Of a DNA stretch of 64,000 bases, positions 61,985-64,000 are shown in pieces (the first letter of the stretch is position 1; each line of letters starts with the position of its first letter). The DNA lies in NCBI GenBank assembly GCA_018417955.1, contig JACTVC010000025.1:248001-312000 (forward strand), written 5' to 3'. The stretch comes from Laccaria trichodermophora. Its lineage: Eukaryota > Basidiomycota > Agaricomycetes > Agaricales > Hydnangiaceae. The notes under the pieces are model-generated. The model searched no databases and was not told the DNA's origin. It saw nothing but the letters and a program-made list of their open reading frames with translations. The position numbers and the translations under genes were made by a program.

Positions 61985-64000
61985 CTAGAATTTCGGACAT
62001 CAATGTATTCCATGGGGGGTTGTCTGGTCCATGTCAAAATTACATCCAAAATTTTGGCCATTGTTGCACTAATACAAATCCAGATGTTTTTTCGGCTGCA
62101 TTTTCAGATCAGTGACATTCACCAAGTTAATCACAAATCCAGACATTTTTTCGGCCGTATTTTCGGGGCAATGACATTCAGCATGTTAAATACAGATCTG
62201 GATGTTTTTTTGGCCGCATTTTCGGGTACTTGAAGTACTAAATTTCGGACATTGGAGCATTCTATGGGGGTTGTCTGGCCTTGTCAAAATTACATCCGAA
62301 ATTTCGGACATTGGTGCAGTCTATGTGGATCATTATATCTGGATGGAAGTAACTTAAAAAAATTCGGACTTCAGAGCATTCTGTGGGGGGTTGTCTGGTC
62401 CATGTAAAAATTACATCCGAAACTTCGGACATTGTTGCACTAATACAAATCCGGATGTTTTCTCATCCGCATTTTCGGATCAGTGATGTTCACCGAGTTA
62501 AGCACAAATCCGGACATTTTTTCGGCCGTATTTTCGGGGCAATGACATTCAGCATGTTAAATACAAATCCGGATGTTTTTTCGGCTGCATTTTCGGAGCA
62601 GTGACATTGACCAAGTCAACTACAACTCTGGACATTTTTTCAGCCACATTTTTGGGGTAATGACATTCAGCATGTTAAATACAAGTCTGGATGTTTTTGT
62701 GACCGCATTTTCGGGTACTTGAAGTATAAATTTCAGACATTGGAGCATTCCATGGGGGTTGTCTGGCCCCTGTCAAAATTACATCCAAAATTTCAGACAT
62801 TGGTGCAGTCTATGGGGATCATTATATCCAGATGGAAGTAACTTAAAAAATTTCGGACTTCAGAGCATTCCGCAGGGGGTTGTCTGGTCCATGTCAAAAT
62901 TACATCTGAAACTTCAGACATTGGTGCACTAATACAAATCTGGATGTTTTCTTGGCTGCATTTTCGGATCAGTAATGTTCACCAAGTTAATCACAAATCC
63001 GGACATTTTTCGGCTGCATTTTCGGGTACTTGAAGTACTAAATTTTGGATGTTGGAGCATTCTATGGGGGTTGTCTGGCCCCTGTCAAAATTACATCTGA
63101 AATTTCGGACATTTGTGCACTCTACAAAGATTAATACATCTGAATGGAAATGACCCACAAAATTTCGGACTTGAGAGCATTCCGTATGGGGCTTGTCTGG
63201 TCCATGTCAAAATTACATCCAAAACTTCGGACCTTGCTGCACTAATACAAATCACACTAATACAAATCCGGATGTTTTATTGGCCACATTTTTGGAGCAG
63301 TGACATTGACCAAGTCAACTACAACTCCAGACATTTTTTCAACCACATTTTCAGGGTAATGACATTCAGCATGTTAAATACAAATCCGGATGTTTTTTTG
63401 ACTGCATTTTCGGGTACTTGAAGTATAAATTTCAGACATTGGAGCATTCCATGGGGGTTGTCTGGCCCCTGTCAAAATTACATCCAAAATTTCGGACATT
63501 GGTGCAGTCTACGGGGATCATTATATCTGGATGGAAATAACTTAAAAAATTTCGGACTTCAGAGCAATCCATGGGGGGGCTGTCTGGTCTGTGTCAAAAT
63601 TACATCTGAAACTTCGGACATTGGTGCACTAATACAAATCCGGATGTCTTTCTGGCCACATTTTCGGAGCAGTGACATTCACCAAGTTAATCACAAATCC
63701 GGACATTTTTTCGGCTGCATTTTCGGTGCAATGACATTCAGCATGTTAAATATGGATCTGGATGTTTTTTTGGCTGCATTTTCGGGTGCTTGAAGTTCTA
63801 AATTTCGGGCATTGAAGCATTCCATGGGGGTTGTCTGGCGCCTGTCAAAATTACATCTCAAATTTCGGACAGTGTTGTACTAATACAAATCTGGATGTTT
63901 TTTCAGCTGCATTTTTGGAGCAGTGACATTTACCTAGTGAACTACAACGCCAGACATTTCTTTGGCCACATTTTCGGGGCAATGACATTCAGCATCTTAA
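61985..64000 (+). repeat. Complex satellite array (continues past right edge)
   Basis: Blocks with GGGGTTGTCTGGTCCATGTC and AAAATTACATCCGAAA alternate with AAATCCGGACATTTTTTCGG and CCGCATTTTCGG modules and with AATGACATTCAGCATGTTAA. The block start recurs at about 61998, 62260, 62372, 62750, 62870, 63065, 63187, 63455, 63570 and 63825, so higher-order units vary from about 300 to 500 bp. Copies differ mostly at CG, which turns into TG or CA. Plus-strand frames of 70-110 codons across it are by-products of the repeat. Confidence 0.88.

Noticed and set aside
61985..64000. Repeated frames of about 70-110 codons (SKFWPLLH/MFFRPHF-like)
   Set aside because: They recur with each satellite unit and lack a start context or motif; they follow the repeat, not a gene.

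Overview
The window looks like nuclear DNA of an agaricomycete (mushroom-forming basidiomycete). Genes on the left are cut by many GT-AG introns of about 45-70 bp. The families fit as well: a basidiomycete-type F-box protein, a TPR-like/CHAT protein, a P450 tandem cluster, and a KDZ-type transposase. Exon boundaries were worked out by eye from splice sites and reading frame; family calls come from motif recognition, not from searches.

Layout, left part (about 1-38.2 kb, gene-rich). A partial F-box gene (1-838, minus) is followed by a CHAT-domain gene with a duplicated N-terminal module (2667-7252, minus). Next come a small protein with a D...ExK nuclease-like motif (7526-8262, plus), a short-chain dehydrogenase (8783-9703, plus) and a full-length ABCC transporter (9886-15928, minus). 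A U2 snRNA gene (about 16740-16917, minus) and a triosephosphate isomerase gene (17702-18721, plus) follow. Then comes a cytochrome P450 cluster on the minus strand: copy A (broken), B and C (apparently intact), D (broken) and a 3' relic. It is bounded by a NOP4/RBM28-type ribosome-biogenesis RNA-binding protein (32619-35843, plus). Short pieces of the NOP4 5' region recur after the P450 copies, which suggests that the duplicated unit was 'P450 plus the tip of NOP4'. The left part ends in a 5'-truncated aldo/keto reductase relic split by a 497-bp hAT-like element with a perfect 8-bp target duplication.

Right part (about 38.2-64 kb, repeat territory). I see no conserved host gene here. It holds GTTAGG-type repeats, a KDZ-type transposase gene with at least one apparent nonsense mutation, an unrecognised acidic nuclear-type gene (53464-56216, minus) split by another element with an 8-bp target duplication, a 956-bp element whose empty site survives in an inverted copy 7 kb away, a long fold-back element of Tc1/mariner type, minisatellites, and a satellite array running off the right edge. 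CpG is visibly scarce except in a few CG-rich blocks, and repeat copies differ mainly by CG to TG/CA changes, as expected of methylated and decaying repeats.

The most unusual feature is a family of 1.3-2.3-kb elements (40718-42732, 51835-53187, 59167-61433; relatives at 53877-55537 and 50810). They share co-linear termini and the same internal order: subterminal arrays of a short palindromic motif, a CG-rich block, and a polypyrimidine tract. The palindrome sequence differs from element to element, yet the two ends of each element carry the same version.
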